23,212 bases of DNA from NCBI GenBank assembly GCA_021846765.1, contig JAJZWH010000005.1:1-23212 (forward strand), in the 5' to 3' direction. Origin of the DNA: a bacterium (GTDB lineage Bacteria > Patescibacteriota > Saccharimonadia > Saccharimonadales > UBA4665). Numbering within the stretch: the stretch's first letter is position 1; the number at the start of each line of letters is the position of its first letter. The notes under the pieces were generated by a model that was given only the letters and a program-made list of their open reading frames with translations, was not told the origin of the DNA and made no database searches. This document shows, one piece after another, positions 12,975-22,062 of the stretch. Made by a program: the position numbers and the translations under genes.

Positions 12975-14213
12975 ATGAACGATGAAAGCAATAATACCGA
13001 TGAACCACAACAACCCCAAACAATAGCTCCTCAAAATAAATCTTTTAATCCAACTCCCAACTCAACAGATCAACAAACAGTAATTAGCCCAAATATAAAT
13101 CAACAGCCGCCACTGCCATCAACTGAAGTCTTAGATTCTGCTCCAAAAACTAAACACCCTATGCGAGTTATCCTAACAATCCTGGCTATTGTTATAATAC
13201 TTGTCTTAGTAGCAATAGGCTCATATCTACTAGGCTATCAACAGAGCAATAATATAACTAAAGTTAATAGTAAACCGATAAATCCTCATATCTATCAAGG
13301 GCCATCACAACAAGGTCCCTACGCAGGTTGGTTAACTTTTGTTGACGCAAAACGTGTATACGAAATTAACTATCCATCTTCTTGGATAAGAACCAATCAA
13401 TCAAGTAGTGGCTTAGGAACTGGAGTTACCGTAGATAAGACAGGCGTTAATTTTGCTCCAAGCCTAAACTCAAATAGTTTAGTCAACGAATGGTCTTATT
13501 ATGGCAGTCTTGCTAGTGTCTTTAAACAACAGACTGGTTTTCAAGGTTCACCAACAGCCATCAATTCTTACCCTGGACTATATTACCAAGCGATTTATTC
13601 TAATAGTGGCTCAACCTCAACAACAGATTATTACGGGGTATACCATAGTGGTGTAACGGTAGTTTTCACAATACAAATAAGTCAAGCTGGTGCTAACGGT
13701 GGAACACCCTTCAATAATTCCGCGGAAATTCCAACATTCCAAAAAATAATAAATTCTATTAACTTTTCTGTACCAGCTTCAGCCTCTAGCTCTATCTATT
13801 TTCCAATCAATAGCTCAACCAAATTCCTAAAAATAACCCAATTAGGAATTGAATTACCAGAAACAAGTAGTCTAACAGGTATGTATTATTTGTGGGACAA
13901 CAATACCAATTCTGCCGTGCTTTTCGTACCGTCGCTTGATCGCTTAGCCGCTCAGAAATACCCAAATAGCTGTAAACCAGGACCAGTTACTAAACTAGGT
14001 ACATCTTCCGATTTATCCATAGGTAGTATTTCTAAAGGATTTGCTGGTCCTGATTATCAGATGGACATTAGAAAAATAAATAACAATTACTATGATCTAG
14101 CGAGCCCTGGTAGCGGCTGCAATGGCAACAATAACCACCCTTCAGTAGAGAATCTATATAACTCACTGGGTACGAGTTTAGTAAAGTCATTTGCCGAAAG
14201 TAAAACCTACTAA
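12975..14213 (+). CDS. single-pass membrane protein with PsbP-like outer domain
   Basis: 412 residues. The N-terminal tail (1-63) is Gln/Pro/Asn-rich with a basic stop (KTKHPMR), and a membrane helix spans about 64-88. The outer part starts near residue 115 with a segment reading YEINYPSSWIRT, the same Y-P-S-S-W entry seen in the 278-aa protein at 6807-7643, and runs to about 265. A second, distinct region (about 272-412) contains two well-spaced cysteines (SCKPG and SGCNG) that could be bridged. So this looks like a paralogue of the 278-aa protein with an added outer domain. It is divergent from the riboswitch-controlled unit and probably surface-exposed. Function unknown. Confidence 0.82.
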   Translation: MNDESNNTDEPQQPQTIAPQNKSFNPTPNSTDQQTVISPNINQQPPLPSTEVLDSAPKTKHPMRVILTILAIVIILVLVAIGSYLLGYQQSNNITKVNSKPINPHIYQGPSQQGPYAGWLTFVDAKRVYEINYPSSWIRTNQSSSGLGTGVTVDKTGVNFAPSLNSNSLVNEWSYYGSLASVFKQQTGFQGSPTAINSYPGLYYQAIYSNSGSTSTTDYYGVYHSGVTVVFTIQISQAGANGGTPFNNSAEIPTFQKIINSINFSVPASASSSIYFPINSSTKFLKITQLGIELPETSSLTGMYYLWDNNTNSAVLFVPSLDRLAAQKYPNSCKPGPVTKLGTSSDLSIGSISKGFAGPDYQMDIRKINNNYYDLASPGSGCNGNNNHPSVENLYNSLGTSLVKSFAESKTY

Positions 14214-14246
14214 CACTTATTGCCAATCCAAAAACCTAAAGACAGT

Positions 14247-14287
14247 CAAAGACTAAGGCAATACATTTAAACTAAAGTTAGTCTTTG
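14247..14287. terminator. possible terminator hairpin between convergent genes
   Basis: A perfect 10-bp inverted repeat (caaagactaa at 14247-14256, ttagtctttg at 14278-14287) with a 21-base loop lies between the stops of the PsbP-like gene and the LexA-like gene. Neither side has a strong T-run, so it may be a weak or factor-dependent terminator. Confidence 0.45.
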
Positions 14288-14328
14288 CTTCAAACTACAT
14301 ATTTAAGTAAATAATACCGAACATTTAA

Positions 14329-14784
14329 CTAGTTTCTTATTTGTTGTAATCTCGAAGAAAAGCTCTGATAAGCACCGACTATTCCTAAAACTTTTAAAGC
14401 TTCAACTAGGATAACTAGATTATCTATATCCTGGGTCAGGGGCTCAGCTAACTGCTCTACTTCTCTAAAAGCATGTTCGACTTTATCCACTAACCATTTT
14501 TCCTGATTTGGGGTAACCTCATTAGACAATATAGAGTTGGTTGGTTTGCTTGATAAAACATCTAAGGAACGAGCCGAATGGTCTCGTTTTTTTAAATGTC
14601 CCCTTTTAATTAAACTATTAATGTGCAAAGAAACCGTGGCTACTGAAGAATAATTTAATCCTCGCATGATCTCACGATAACTTGGGCTATATCCCTTTTC
14701 CTTAATAAATTGATCGATGAATATTAATAGTTCACGTTGCTTTTTAGTCGGCCTAATGGAATTATTGCTACTAGTGTTAGCCAT
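14329..14784 (-). CDS. LexA-type winged-helix DNA-binding protein lacking the LexA peptidase
   Basis: 151 residues from ATG 14782-14784, one base after the stop of the previous gene; a longer frame from 14826 is less likely. Residues 10-72 match the LexA DNA-binding domain: IRPTKKQRELL, GYSPSYREIMRGL, then SSVATVSLHINSLIKRGHLKK and a wing ending RSLDVL. In LexA the next part is an S24 peptidase with an Ala-Gly cleavage site and a Ser/Lys dyad. Here it is replaced by about 75 residues of helical sequence with no such motifs. Self-cleavage is therefore not expected, and the C-terminal part may be a dimerisation or ligand helix bundle. It is the third gene of an operon with an O-antigen ligase-like protein, so it could regulate surface glycan genes rather than the SOS response. 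Confidence 0.8.
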   Translation of the reverse strand: MANTSSNNSIRPTKKQRELLIFIDQFIKEKGYSPSYREIMRGLNYSSVATVSLHINSLIKRGHLKKRDHSARSLDVLSSKPTNSILSNEVTPNQEKWLVDKVEHAFREVEQLAEPLTQDIDNLVILVEALKVLGIVGAYQSFSSRLQQIRN

Positions 14785-14785
14785 G

Positions 14786-15130
14786 CTATAGATCTTTATT
14801 GTGCTGTTGATCATCAATCTGACCAATTAATTCACTAGGGCCAAAACTTGGACGACTTAATTGTCGTAAATCAAATAAATCTTGACGGTCTAGTCTGTCT
14901 AAACTATCAATTCGTTCGCTTGTTAGATGGGGAGGACGAATTACGTCACAGTCAGCAACCTTATCCCATGGTTGTCTTTGTTCGTATACCTTTCTGGTAG
15001 ATATATATGCCCCAAGCGCACAGCCAAGCACTATAAGACTATCCCTAGCTAAAGATCCGAGGTTTTTAACTAATTCCCTGGTTGTCTTAACTGTTGGCTC
15101 TCTTGAAAATTGTTCAGGATTATATGGCAT
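14786..15130 (-). CDS. small membrane protein of unknown function
   Basis: 114 residues from ATG 15128-15130, which overlaps the end of the upstream ligase gene by 11 bases and has AAGAGAAG before it. A longer frame from 15169 would lie entirely inside the upstream gene and is not supported. One weak hydrophobic segment (about residues 30-46, LIVLGCALGAYI) is followed by a charged C-terminal part rich in Asp, Arg and Leu (SERIDSLDRLDRQDLFDLRQL), probably an amphipathic helix. It ends one base before the LexA-like start. The tight packing indicates translational coupling in a three-gene operon. No family recognised. Confidence 0.7.
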   Translation of the reverse strand: MPYNPEQFSREPTVKTTRELVKNLGSLARDSLIVLGCALGAYISTRKVYEQRQPWDKVADCDVIRPPHLTSERIDSLDRLDRQDLFDLRQLSRPSFGPSELIGQIDDQQHNKDL

Positions 15131-16478
15131 TGCTTCTCTTAACTTTAGCTTTTGCTTTATTATTAACAATCGGTATAGACATAGTCAAGCCGGCTAAGCC
15201 CCACCATAAATAGCTTAAAGTGTCATCTGTCCAAGCCAGAGATACCAAATTAACTAAAGTAATGCCAATCAGGGAGACCAACAAGGCAAGAGCGAAAGGA
15301 GAAGACCTACGCAACCAAAGCTGATAACCCAAGAAAACATTAATTAGAATAAACAAAACCATACCTAACCAACCTGTTTCTTCGCCAATTTCTAAAAAGT
15401 AATTTTCAGGTATTCTAGCTGGTCGATAGTGATTATAGAAACTAGCTGGTCCAGAGACACCAGGCCCTGCCCCCAAAGGACGATGACTTAAATATTTAAT
15501 CCCAGCTATAATGGCCAATAGGTGAGCTTGATCCGAACTAATTGGAGAGGCAGAATTTGTTTGAGTGTGAAAAATAACGTTTTGAAACTCAGTTGAATGA
15601 CGCAAGCTATAGCCAGCAAATACCAGACCAATTAAAATTATTCCTCCACCAATAATTAACGGCCATTTATATTTTATTAGCCATTTAATTCTTATTAAGC
15701 TTAATCCAGCAGCAAGGCAAGCTAAAACTGCTCCAATCCAGGCCGCTCGAGAATAGCTGCCATACAAAACAACAAATGAAGCAATTAATAAAAGTATCTT
15801 TGCCCAAGTCCAACTCTTAGGATATTTAACTAACAACACTGCCAGCACGCTAATCGGTAAAATTAAATACGCGCCCAGTGGATTTGCGCCCCGAAGAGTC
15901 GATAAAATCCGAACATATTTGGAATTATTATTAATCGTCTGAAAGGGCATTATAGTTTTAGCCGAGTAACCAAAATGAACTAAAAAATTAGCTGGCAAAA
16001 CACTCATTTGTAATAAACCGAAACCAACGACAATGACTGCCGGAATTAGAACTATCTTATACCAAATACTATTTAATTTTTTAGAATAAAGAGCAGCTAC
16101 CCAACAAATAATAAAAAAGGCTAGAAAACGTAAATCATCAAGCATGCCATAAGCTAGTGCTTTAGCACTAACACTACGGTTTAAATGAGCAGCTAAAGCC
16201 ATGATTAGCTCTAAAATAACGTAACCACCAATTACCCAAGAAAGTTTATTTTTAACTATTTGTTTAGCCATTTGATGGTCAGTTATTAGCAGCCAAATAA
16301 CTCCTAAGCCAATAATAAACACTAGGTCTTCTATCCATAACCGAAAAGCAGTATAGTGTCCAAAATTAGCTCCTGCCCAAACAGTTAAGATAGCAAAAAA
16401 AGGCAAAAGCACCATACTGACACCAGCGATCAAAACAATAATAGCTATAAGTCTAGTTTTAACCAATGAGGCTTTCAT
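15120..16478 (-). CDS. O-antigen ligase / polymerase family membrane protein (Wzy/WaaL-like)
   Basis: 452 residues with about ten to twelve hydrophobic segments spread over the chain, ending in a basic tail (NNKAKAKVKRSNAI). Landmarks of the Wzy_C/WaaL family are GANPLGAYLILP, YSRAAWIGAV in a mid helix, and the large outer loop at about 330-365 with GAGPGVSG, FYNHYRP and PENYFLEIGEETG. These enzymes join or polymerise lipid-linked glycans on the outer face of the membrane. It is divergent from the sugar transferase gene at 16593, which makes the lipid-linked sugar, so both probably act in one surface glycan pathway. Ligase or polymerase cannot be decided. A TATACT box at 16491-16496 lies 12 bases before the ATG. 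Confidence 0.85.
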   Translation of the reverse strand: MKASLVKTRLIAIIVLIAGVSMVLLPFFAILTVWAGANFGHYTAFRLWIEDLVFIIGLGVIWLLITDHQMAKQIVKNKLSWVIGGYVILELIMALAAHLNRSVSAKALAYGMLDDLRFLAFFIICWVAALYSKKLNSIWYKIVLIPAVIVVGFGLLQMSVLPANFLVHFGYSAKTIMPFQTINNNSKYVRILSTLRGANPLGAYLILPISVLAVLLVKYPKSWTWAKILLLIASFVVLYGSYSRAAWIGAVLACLAAGLSLIRIKWLIKYKWPLIIGGGIILIGLVFAGYSLRHSTEFQNVIFHTQTNSASPISSDQAHLLAIIAGIKYLSHRPLGAGPGVSGPASFYNHYRPARIPENYFLEIGEETGWLGMVLFILINVFLGYQLWLRRSSPFALALLVSLIGITLVNLVSLAWTDDTLSYLWWGLAGLTMSIPIVNNKAKAKVKRSNAI

Positions 16479-16490
16479 AGTGTTACAATC

Positions 16491-16496
16491 AGTATA
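16491..16496 (-). promoter_or_regulatory. -10 box of the O-antigen ligase operon
   Basis: Minus strand TATACT lies 12 bases before the ATG at 16476-16478, giving a leader of about 5 bases. The -35 region has no strong match. The 114-base gap to the divergent gene also holds an imperfect TTAAAAGC/GCTTTTTAA inverted repeat (about 16526-16560). Confidence 0.4.
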
Positions 16497-16592
16497 AGCT
16501 GGCCATAAATAAAAGGCGAACTTTTTTAAAAGCCAATTTATTGTTTTTTAAAGCTTTTTAATCAAGCCAGTAGCTTAGAATTTATATTAGCT

Positions 16593-18029
16593 ATGCAGAA
16601 TAACACCTCATTAACTTACAATGTTAGTTTAATTATAGGGGATTTCTTAGCCCTAGTAGGCGCTTTTTCAGTTGCCTATATTCTAAGAGTGTCTATCGAC
16701 CACCAGCGCATTGCTACGCCAATTAAGGCAGTTACCTATTTGGATACATTTTTAATTCTTTTGCCTTTTTTCATCTTATTATTTGCCTTAATTGGTTTAT
16801 ACAACAAAGAAATATACAACCATCGAGTCAAAGAACTTGGTCGCATTATGATTGGCACTTTTGTAGGTATTCTGTTTATTATTAGTTATGGTTATGTGGC
16901 CAATGTAGCTATTTTTCCCGACCGACTAGTTATTGTTTACGGTTACATACTAGCATTATTGTTTATTCTGTTATTTAGAAACACCGCCTGGTGGGCTAGA
17001 AGAATATTTTTTCGTTACGATAAAGGTATTAATAATGTCTTAATTGTTGGTGATACTAAACTAACTCAAGAATTAATTGATCTACTCAGTCCTTCTAGGC
17101 TTAGCGGCTATCGAGTAATAGGCGTGGTCGGTGGAGTTAGGCATGCTCTAAAAGAATCAGCCAACTATGCACTGTTTAGCGACTTTAACCAAGCAATTAA
17201 TAAAATCGGTACAAGACTACATACGATTATTCAAACCGAGCTTTATTCAGACCAAGCCAAAAACAGCCAAGTCCTAACTTATGCACAACAACACCATATA
17301 TCTTATAGATTTGTCCCAGTTAACAGCGAGCTGTTTGTTGGCAATTTAGAAGTTGAAGTTTTTAAAGGTCTGCCAGTTATCGACGTTCACCAAACTGCTT
17401 TGGTTGGCTGGGGCAGAATAGTTAAACGCACTATGGACTTAATTTTGGGAGGCTTTTTTTTACTTATCGCTGCACCATTTATGTTAATTATTGCTCTGGC
17501 CGAATTACTAAGCGGCAATACTTCAATCTTTTTTAAACAAACTAGACTAACTCGTTATGATCAAGAATTTACTGTTTATAAATTTCGTACTCAATATAAA
17601 GAACTCGATGGAACAACTCCTGAACAGGCCTTTGCTAAGCTTGGTAAAAGCGAACTGGCCAGAACTTATCGAGCTAATGGTGATTATTTAAAAGACGATC
17701 CACGAATTACCCCTTTAGGAAAATTCTTAAGATGGTCTTCCCTTGATGAACTGCCTCAATTAATTAATGTAGTTAAGGGAGATATTAGTTTAGTTGGACC
17801 AAGAGCTTTAATCCCTCAAGAACTAGCTCTATATACCAAGCGCTACGCAATATTAAGTGTTCGTTCGGGTTTAACTGGCCTGGCTCAAGTTTCCGGAAGA
17901 CGTAATATATCTTTTGATGAACGCCGTCAACTAGATCTTTATTATGTCCAAAATTGGAGCCTTTGGGAAGATCTCATAATTCTAGTAAAAACTTTTTGGG
18001 TAGTTATCAGGCACAAAGGAGCAATCTAG
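16593..18029 (+). CDS. undecaprenyl-phosphate glycosyl-1-phosphate transferase (WcaJ/CpsE-like)
   Basis: 478 residues. It would transfer a sugar-1-phosphate from a nucleotide sugar onto a polyprenyl phosphate carrier, the first membrane step of surface glycan synthesis. Four hydrophobic segments fill residues 1-130, then a nucleotide-binding-like domain begins with VLIVGDTKLTQEL at about 149. The C-terminal sugar transferase domain (about 275-478) has KRTMDLILG, FFKQTRLT and VYKFRTQ. It also has DPRITPLGKFLRWSSLDELPQ, VKGDISLVGPRAL and GLTGLAQVSGR, all strong family motifs including the Asp-Glu pair (SLDELPQ). The first gene of a tight plus-strand operon, four bases before the glycosyltransferase. 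The sugar is not predictable. Confidence 0.94.
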   Translation: MQNNTSLTYNVSLIIGDFLALVGAFSVAYILRVSIDHQRIATPIKAVTYLDTFLILLPFFILLFALIGLYNKEIYNHRVKELGRIMIGTFVGILFIISYGYVANVAIFPDRLVIVYGYILALLFILLFRNTAWWARRIFFRYDKGINNVLIVGDTKLTQELIDLLSPSRLSGYRVIGVVGGVRHALKESANYALFSDFNQAINKIGTRLHTIIQTELYSDQAKNSQVLTYAQQHHISYRFVPVNSELFVGNLEVEVFKGLPVIDVHQTALVGWGRIVKRTMDLILGGFFLLIAAPFMLIIALAELLSGNTSIFFKQTRLTRYDQEFTVYKFRTQYKELDGTTPEQAFAKLGKSELARTYRANGDYLKDDPRITPLGKFLRWSSLDELPQLINVVKGDISLVGPRALIPQELALYTKRYAILSVRSGLTGLAQVSGRRNISFDERRQLDLYYVQNWSLWEDLIILVKTFWVVIRHKGAI

Positions 18030-18033
18030 CACA

Positions 18034-19173
18034 ATGACAAATAATAAATTAAAAGTAGCCATTGTTTGCGATTGGTTAATCAATATGGGTGGAGCAGAAA
18101 GAGTAGTATACGAACTTCATCGACTATATCCCGATGCACCGATTTATACGTCTCAATATAACTTTGATCCTAAAGCTTGGTATGGTTGGAGCTGGATAGA
18201 TCAAGCGGACATTAGAACTACTTGGCTACAAAAACTACCTAAAGGTTTAAAGAAATTCCTTCCGGTATTAAGAGCGATAACTTTTCCTAGACTCAATTTA
18301 AGTGAATACGACTTAGTGTTATCTTCTTCAGGCGCTGAAGCCAAATCTATTAGAACCGGTAAAAATACTCTGCACATCAACTACTGCCACTCACCAACCC
18401 ATTATTATTGGCTAAGATATGAGGAATACTTAAAACATCCAGGCTTTCCTAAGGGCACTAATTGGCTTGCTCGGTTTGCTCTAAAACTACTAGTGGCTCC
18501 ACTCAGGCGCTGGGATCGTCAAGCTGCTAAAAGACCAGACATTATGATTGCTAACTCAACCCATACTCAAGAAATGATAAAAAAATACTATCGTCGTGAT
18601 TCAATCGTTATTTTTCCGCCGGTTGATGTCAATAGATTTAAAATTAAAGGCAATCCGCCAACTAGACATGGCTTGGTGGCCGCTGGACGACAAACCCCAT
18701 ATAAACGCCTAGATCTAGCAGTTAGGGCCTGTACTGAGCTAAAACTACCGCTTGTAGTTATTGGTAATGGCCCAGAGCATAAAAAATTAGAAAAAATAGC
18801 TGGACGAAACGTTACTTTTCTAACTAATGTCAGTGAAGAAGATATGGCTCAACATTTTCAATCATCCCTAGCTTTAATCTTCCCTACTAATAAAGAAGAT
18901 TTTGGAGTTACCCCAATTGAAGCAATGGCAGCCGGGACGCCAGTAATTGCTTATGCTAAAGGTGGCCCAGTGGACTATGTTATACCCAACAAAACCGGTA
19001 TTTTCTTTGACCGATTAACCACTGCTAGCCTAATAAAAGCTATTCAATCGTTTAATCCTAATCGTTTTAACCCAAGTGAAATTGCTCAATTTGCTGATAA
19101 TTTTTCCAATGTTAAATTTAGACAAAACATTAAACAATTAATAGAAGACAGTCTAGCGGAGTTTAAATCATAA
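18034..19173 (+). CDS. glycosyltransferase family 4 (GT-B)
   Basis: 379 residues. It would add the second or later sugar to the lipid-linked acceptor made by the preceding gene product. The N-terminal domain starts KVAIVCDWLINMGGAERVV and contains TSQYNFDP, with SHSPTHYYW-like residues (YCHSPTHYYWLRYEEY). The C-terminal domain holds AAGRQTPYKRLDLAV, VVIGNGPE, FLTNVSEEDMA, FPTNKEDFGVTPIEAMAAGTP and YAKGGPVDYV, the E-x7-E nucleotide-sugar site of GT4. It resembles WbaZ-type mannosyltransferases by the opening motif, but the specificity is not certain. A good Shine-Dalgarno (AAAGGAG at 18015-18021) lies in the end of the previous gene. Confidence 0.92.
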   Translation: MTNNKLKVAIVCDWLINMGGAERVVYELHRLYPDAPIYTSQYNFDPKAWYGWSWIDQADIRTTWLQKLPKGLKKFLPVLRAITFPRLNLSEYDLVLSSSGAEAKSIRTGKNTLHINYCHSPTHYYWLRYEEYLKHPGFPKGTNWLARFALKLLVAPLRRWDRQAAKRPDIMIANSTHTQEMIKKYYRRDSIVIFPPVDVNRFKIKGNPPTRHGLVAAGRQTPYKRLDLAVRACTELKLPLVVIGNGPEHKKLEKIAGRNVTFLTNVSEEDMAQHFQSSLALIFPTNKEDFGVTPIEAMAAGTPVIAYAKGGPVDYVIPNKTGIFFDRLTTASLIKAIQSFNPNRFNPSEIAQFADNFSNVKFRQNIKQLIEDSLAEFKS

Positions 19174-19177
19174 GTTT

Positions 19178-21010
19178 ATGTGTGGCATCGTTGGATATAT
19201 TGGTCATAAGCAAGCCAGCGACATTGTATTAAACGGATTAGAAGCTCTAGAGTATAGAGGCTATGATTCGGCCGGCCTAGTTTTTTTCGATCAACAAAAT
19301 AGACCAGAGCTAATAAAACAGACCGGTAGAGTTAAAAATTTACTCCCCTTGCTTGATCAAGTTAATCGAGCAAACCAGCTAGCCATTGGCCACACTAGAT
19401 GGGCAACACATGGATTACCGACTAGCAATAACGCTCATCCCCATACTAACAATGACCAAACAATATTTGTCGTCCATAACGGTATCATTGAAAATTACCT
19501 CCAACTAAAAAGTCTACTAACCAACCAGGGCTATACCTTTAATAGCGAAACAGATAGTGAAGTAATTCCCATGCTCATAGATTATTACTATAAAAAGCTG
19601 AAGAATTTTGATAATGGCCTAAGAGCTGCCCTAGCTGATCTAAAAGGTACCTATGCCCTAGCAATTATTAACAGCCAACAACCAGATACTATCTACGCCA
19701 CTAGATTATCCAGCCCTTTAGTCATTGGCGTAGGCCAAGACGAACACTATTTAGCTTCTGATCCAAATGCTATTTTAGAACATACTAAAAAAGTCATCTT
19801 TTTAGAAGATTACGATTTAGCAATAATTAGCAAAAATAAGATTGAAATTAATAACTTAAGCAAAAAACGTCGAAGAAAAATAAAAAGCGAATTACTAGAT
19901 TATGACCAAGAGAAATCTGAGCTAGGTAACTATCCGAACTTTATGCTTAAAGAAATATTCCAAGCACCGACAACTATCAAAGAGGCCTGTGTTGGCCGAC
20001 TTCTAGCCGACCAAGGATTAGTCAAACTAGGCGGATTAGAAATGGTTAATTCCCAACTAAATTATATTGACCGAATTGTTATTGTAGGCTGTGGCACATC
20101 TTATTATGCCGGTTTAGTAGGAGAATACTTAATCGAAGAGTTAGCTAACATACCAGTAGAAGTACAGTTAGCTAGTGAATTCAAATATCGCAAGGAGCCA
20201 TTTTCTCGATCAACAGTCATTCTAGCTATCTCTCAATCTGGCGAGACAGCTGATACTATGGCAGCATTAGAAAAAGTTGATGGTTATGGTTGTTTAAAAC
20301 TGGGCCTGGTTAATGCTGTTGGCAGTAGTATTGCCCGAATGACTGACGCCGGTGTTTATTGTCATGCCGGGCCAGAAAAAGCCGTAGCTTCAACCAAAGC
20401 CTTTATCTCTCAAGTAACCATCCTGATATTAATTGCCCTCTACCTATCTAAGGGTAATAATCAAGATTATCAGGCACTAATTAACGAAATAGTTAATTTA
20501 CCGACTAAAGCTCAAGCAGTTTTAGACCAAGCAGCTAACATCAAAAAAGTAGCCTTAAAATATAAAGATTATGCCAATTTTTTATATATTGGTCGAGGTT
20601 ATAACTATCCTTGCGCTCTAGAAGGTGCTCTGAAATTAAAAGAAATTACCTACATTCACGCCGAAGGTTATGCAGCTGGAGAAATTAAACACGGGCCACT
20701 AGCCCTAATCGATAAATCATTTCCCACCCTAGCTATTGCTGTTAATTCTTCACCCTTACTAAATAAAACTATCAGTAACATTGAGGAAATAAAAACCCGC
20801 GGCGGTCCAATTATTGCTCTAGCCACTATGGGTAACAAAAAACTGGCCAGAATAGTTGATGATGTTATCTATCTACCAGATGCTCTCGGTCCAACACAGG
20901 CTATTCTTAGCGCCATCTGCTTGCAGTTATTTGCTTATTATATTGCCGAGGCTAAAGGTTTAAATATTGATCAACCAAGGAATCTAGCCAAATCGGTAAC
21001 TGTCGAATAA
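19178..21010 (+). CDS. glmS: glutamine-fructose-6-phosphate aminotransferase (isomerizing)
   Basis: It converts fructose-6-phosphate and glutamine to glucosamine-6-phosphate, the entry to UDP-GlcNAc for peptidoglycan and glycans. At 610 residues it is full length. The N-terminal glutaminase starts MCGIVGY, so Cys2 becomes the nucleophile after Met removal; further motifs are EYRGYDSAG, GHTRWATHG and HNGIIENY. Two SIS domains follow, with VGCGTSYYAG and SQSGETADTM near residues 300-350 and YIGRGYNYPCALEGALKLKE later. The end DQPRNLAKSVTVE is the canonical C-terminus. It follows the GT4 gene by four bases, and its TAA overlaps the next ATG (TAATG). There is no glmS ribozyme space upstream. Confidence 0.97.
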   Translation: MCGIVGYIGHKQASDIVLNGLEALEYRGYDSAGLVFFDQQNRPELIKQTGRVKNLLPLLDQVNRANQLAIGHTRWATHGLPTSNNAHPHTNNDQTIFVVHNGIIENYLQLKSLLTNQGYTFNSETDSEVIPMLIDYYYKKLKNFDNGLRAALADLKGTYALAIINSQQPDTIYATRLSSPLVIGVGQDEHYLASDPNAILEHTKKVIFLEDYDLAIISKNKIEINNLSKKRRRKIKSELLDYDQEKSELGNYPNFMLKEIFQAPTTIKEACVGRLLADQGLVKLGGLEMVNSQLNYIDRIVIVGCGTSYYAGLVGEYLIEELANIPVEVQLASEFKYRKEPFSRSTVILAISQSGETADTMAALEKVDGYGCLKLGLVNAVGSSIARMTDAGVYCHAGPEKAVASTKAFISQVTILILIALYLSKGNNQDYQALINEIVNLPTKAQAVLDQAANIKKVALKYKDYANFLYIGRGYNYPCALEGALKLKEITYIHAEGYAAGEIKHGPLALIDKSFPTLAIAVNSSPLLNKTISNIEEIKTRGGPIIALATMGNKKLARIVDDVIYLPDALGPTQAILSAICLQLFAYYIAEAKGLNIDQPRNLAKSVTVE

Positions 21011-22007
21011 TGCAGCCAAAATTAGTGGTTATAGGTGGCGGCAGTGGTAGCTTTACTCTCCTCCAAGAATTAAAACATTGGGCTGCTAATAACTAATAAT
21101 ATATCTGCGGTAGTTAATATGAGTGACGATGGTGGCTCGTCCGGTGAACTAAGAGACGAACTAGGAGTTTTACCGCCAGGCGATATTCGCCAATGTCTAG
21201 TTGCACTAAGTAATTATCCAAAGTCTAGGGACTTATTTAGTTACCGCTTTAATGAAGGTAAACTGGATGGTCATCCAGTTGGTAACATTATTCTCTCGGC
21301 CCTAGAACTTCAATATGGTAGTTTTACTCAAGCGGTCAAAATAGTCGCCGAATTCTTACAAATAAGCGGGCAAGTAATCCCTGTATCAACTAGAAAACAT
21401 CAACTTTGTATGCTTGATGGTAAACAAATTATTATAGGTGAATCTAAAATTACAAATCATCGTCTAAAGAATAAAAGTGCAACTATTTATTTACAGCCAC
21501 AAGTAAAAAATAAACCCGGAAGCCCGCGAGGCTATATTAGCAGCTGATTTAGTTGTTATTGCTCCAGGTAATTTATATGGCTCGCTTTTACCAACCTTAG
21601 CCGTCGATGGCATGAAACAAGCCTTAAATGAAACAAAGGCTAAACTAATCATGGTCGCTAACTTAATCAATAAGCCTGAACAAACTATGGGTTGGCACGT
21701 CGCCGATTACCTTAACCAAATAGAGCGCTATATAGGCCCAAACACCATCGATGTAGTACTCTACAACAACGAACTTCCTAAAAAAGATTTACTTAAAAAA
21801 TATGCTCAAGATAAGGAGTTACCTCCTAAAATAGAGCCATTAGGTTTTAGTAAAGTACCCACAAAAGTCGTAGGGGCTAAATTAATTGCCTCTCGTCCCT
21901 ATAAACAAGATTCTCACGATAAGGCTATTAAACGAACACCCATTAGGCATGATGCTATAGAAGTTACTAAACAGTTAAAAAAGATACTTCTAGAACAGAC
22001 CAAATAA
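21010..22007 (+). pseudogene. yvcK: YvcK/GlmR (CofD-like) gene with two frameshifts
   Basis: Three consecutive reading frames together make one YvcK/GlmR-type protein. Piece 1 (21010-21093) gives VVIGGGSGSFTLLQELK, the dinucleotide loop, and ends at TAA 21094. Piece 2 (about 21089-21547) has NMSDDGGSSGELR, PPGDIRQCLVAL, DGHPVGNIILSAL and VIPVST. Piece 3 (about 21511-22007) has NPEAREAI, LAADLVVIAPGNLYGS and the C-terminal part, ending TAA. Each join needs one base to be skipped, the first near 21085-21093 and the second at a run of six A (21505-21510). All family motifs survive, so the gene is either freshly broken or misread in the assembly. In B. subtilis this protein stimulates GlmS, and here it is coupled to glmS (TAATG). 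Confidence 0.85.
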
Positions 22008-22028
22008 GCTTAAAAAACAGCGCCTCAG

Positions 22029-22046
22029 TAAAAGAGTGGTCTTTTA
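22029..22046 (+). terminator. weak terminator-like hairpin after yvcK
   Basis: TAAAAGA (22029-22035) and TCTTTTA (22040-22046) enclose GTGG, 22 bases after the yvcK stop. No T-run follows, so termination efficiency is doubtful. Confidence 0.35.
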
Positions 22047-22062
22047 ATCCCCTCCCGACTGA

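Noticed and set aside
21500..21515. Programmed frameshift at the A-run in yvcK
   Set aside because: The required shift is forward by one base; a -1 slip at A-AAA-AAT would hit TAA at once. No stimulatory structure is seen, and another unrelated shift is present upstream.
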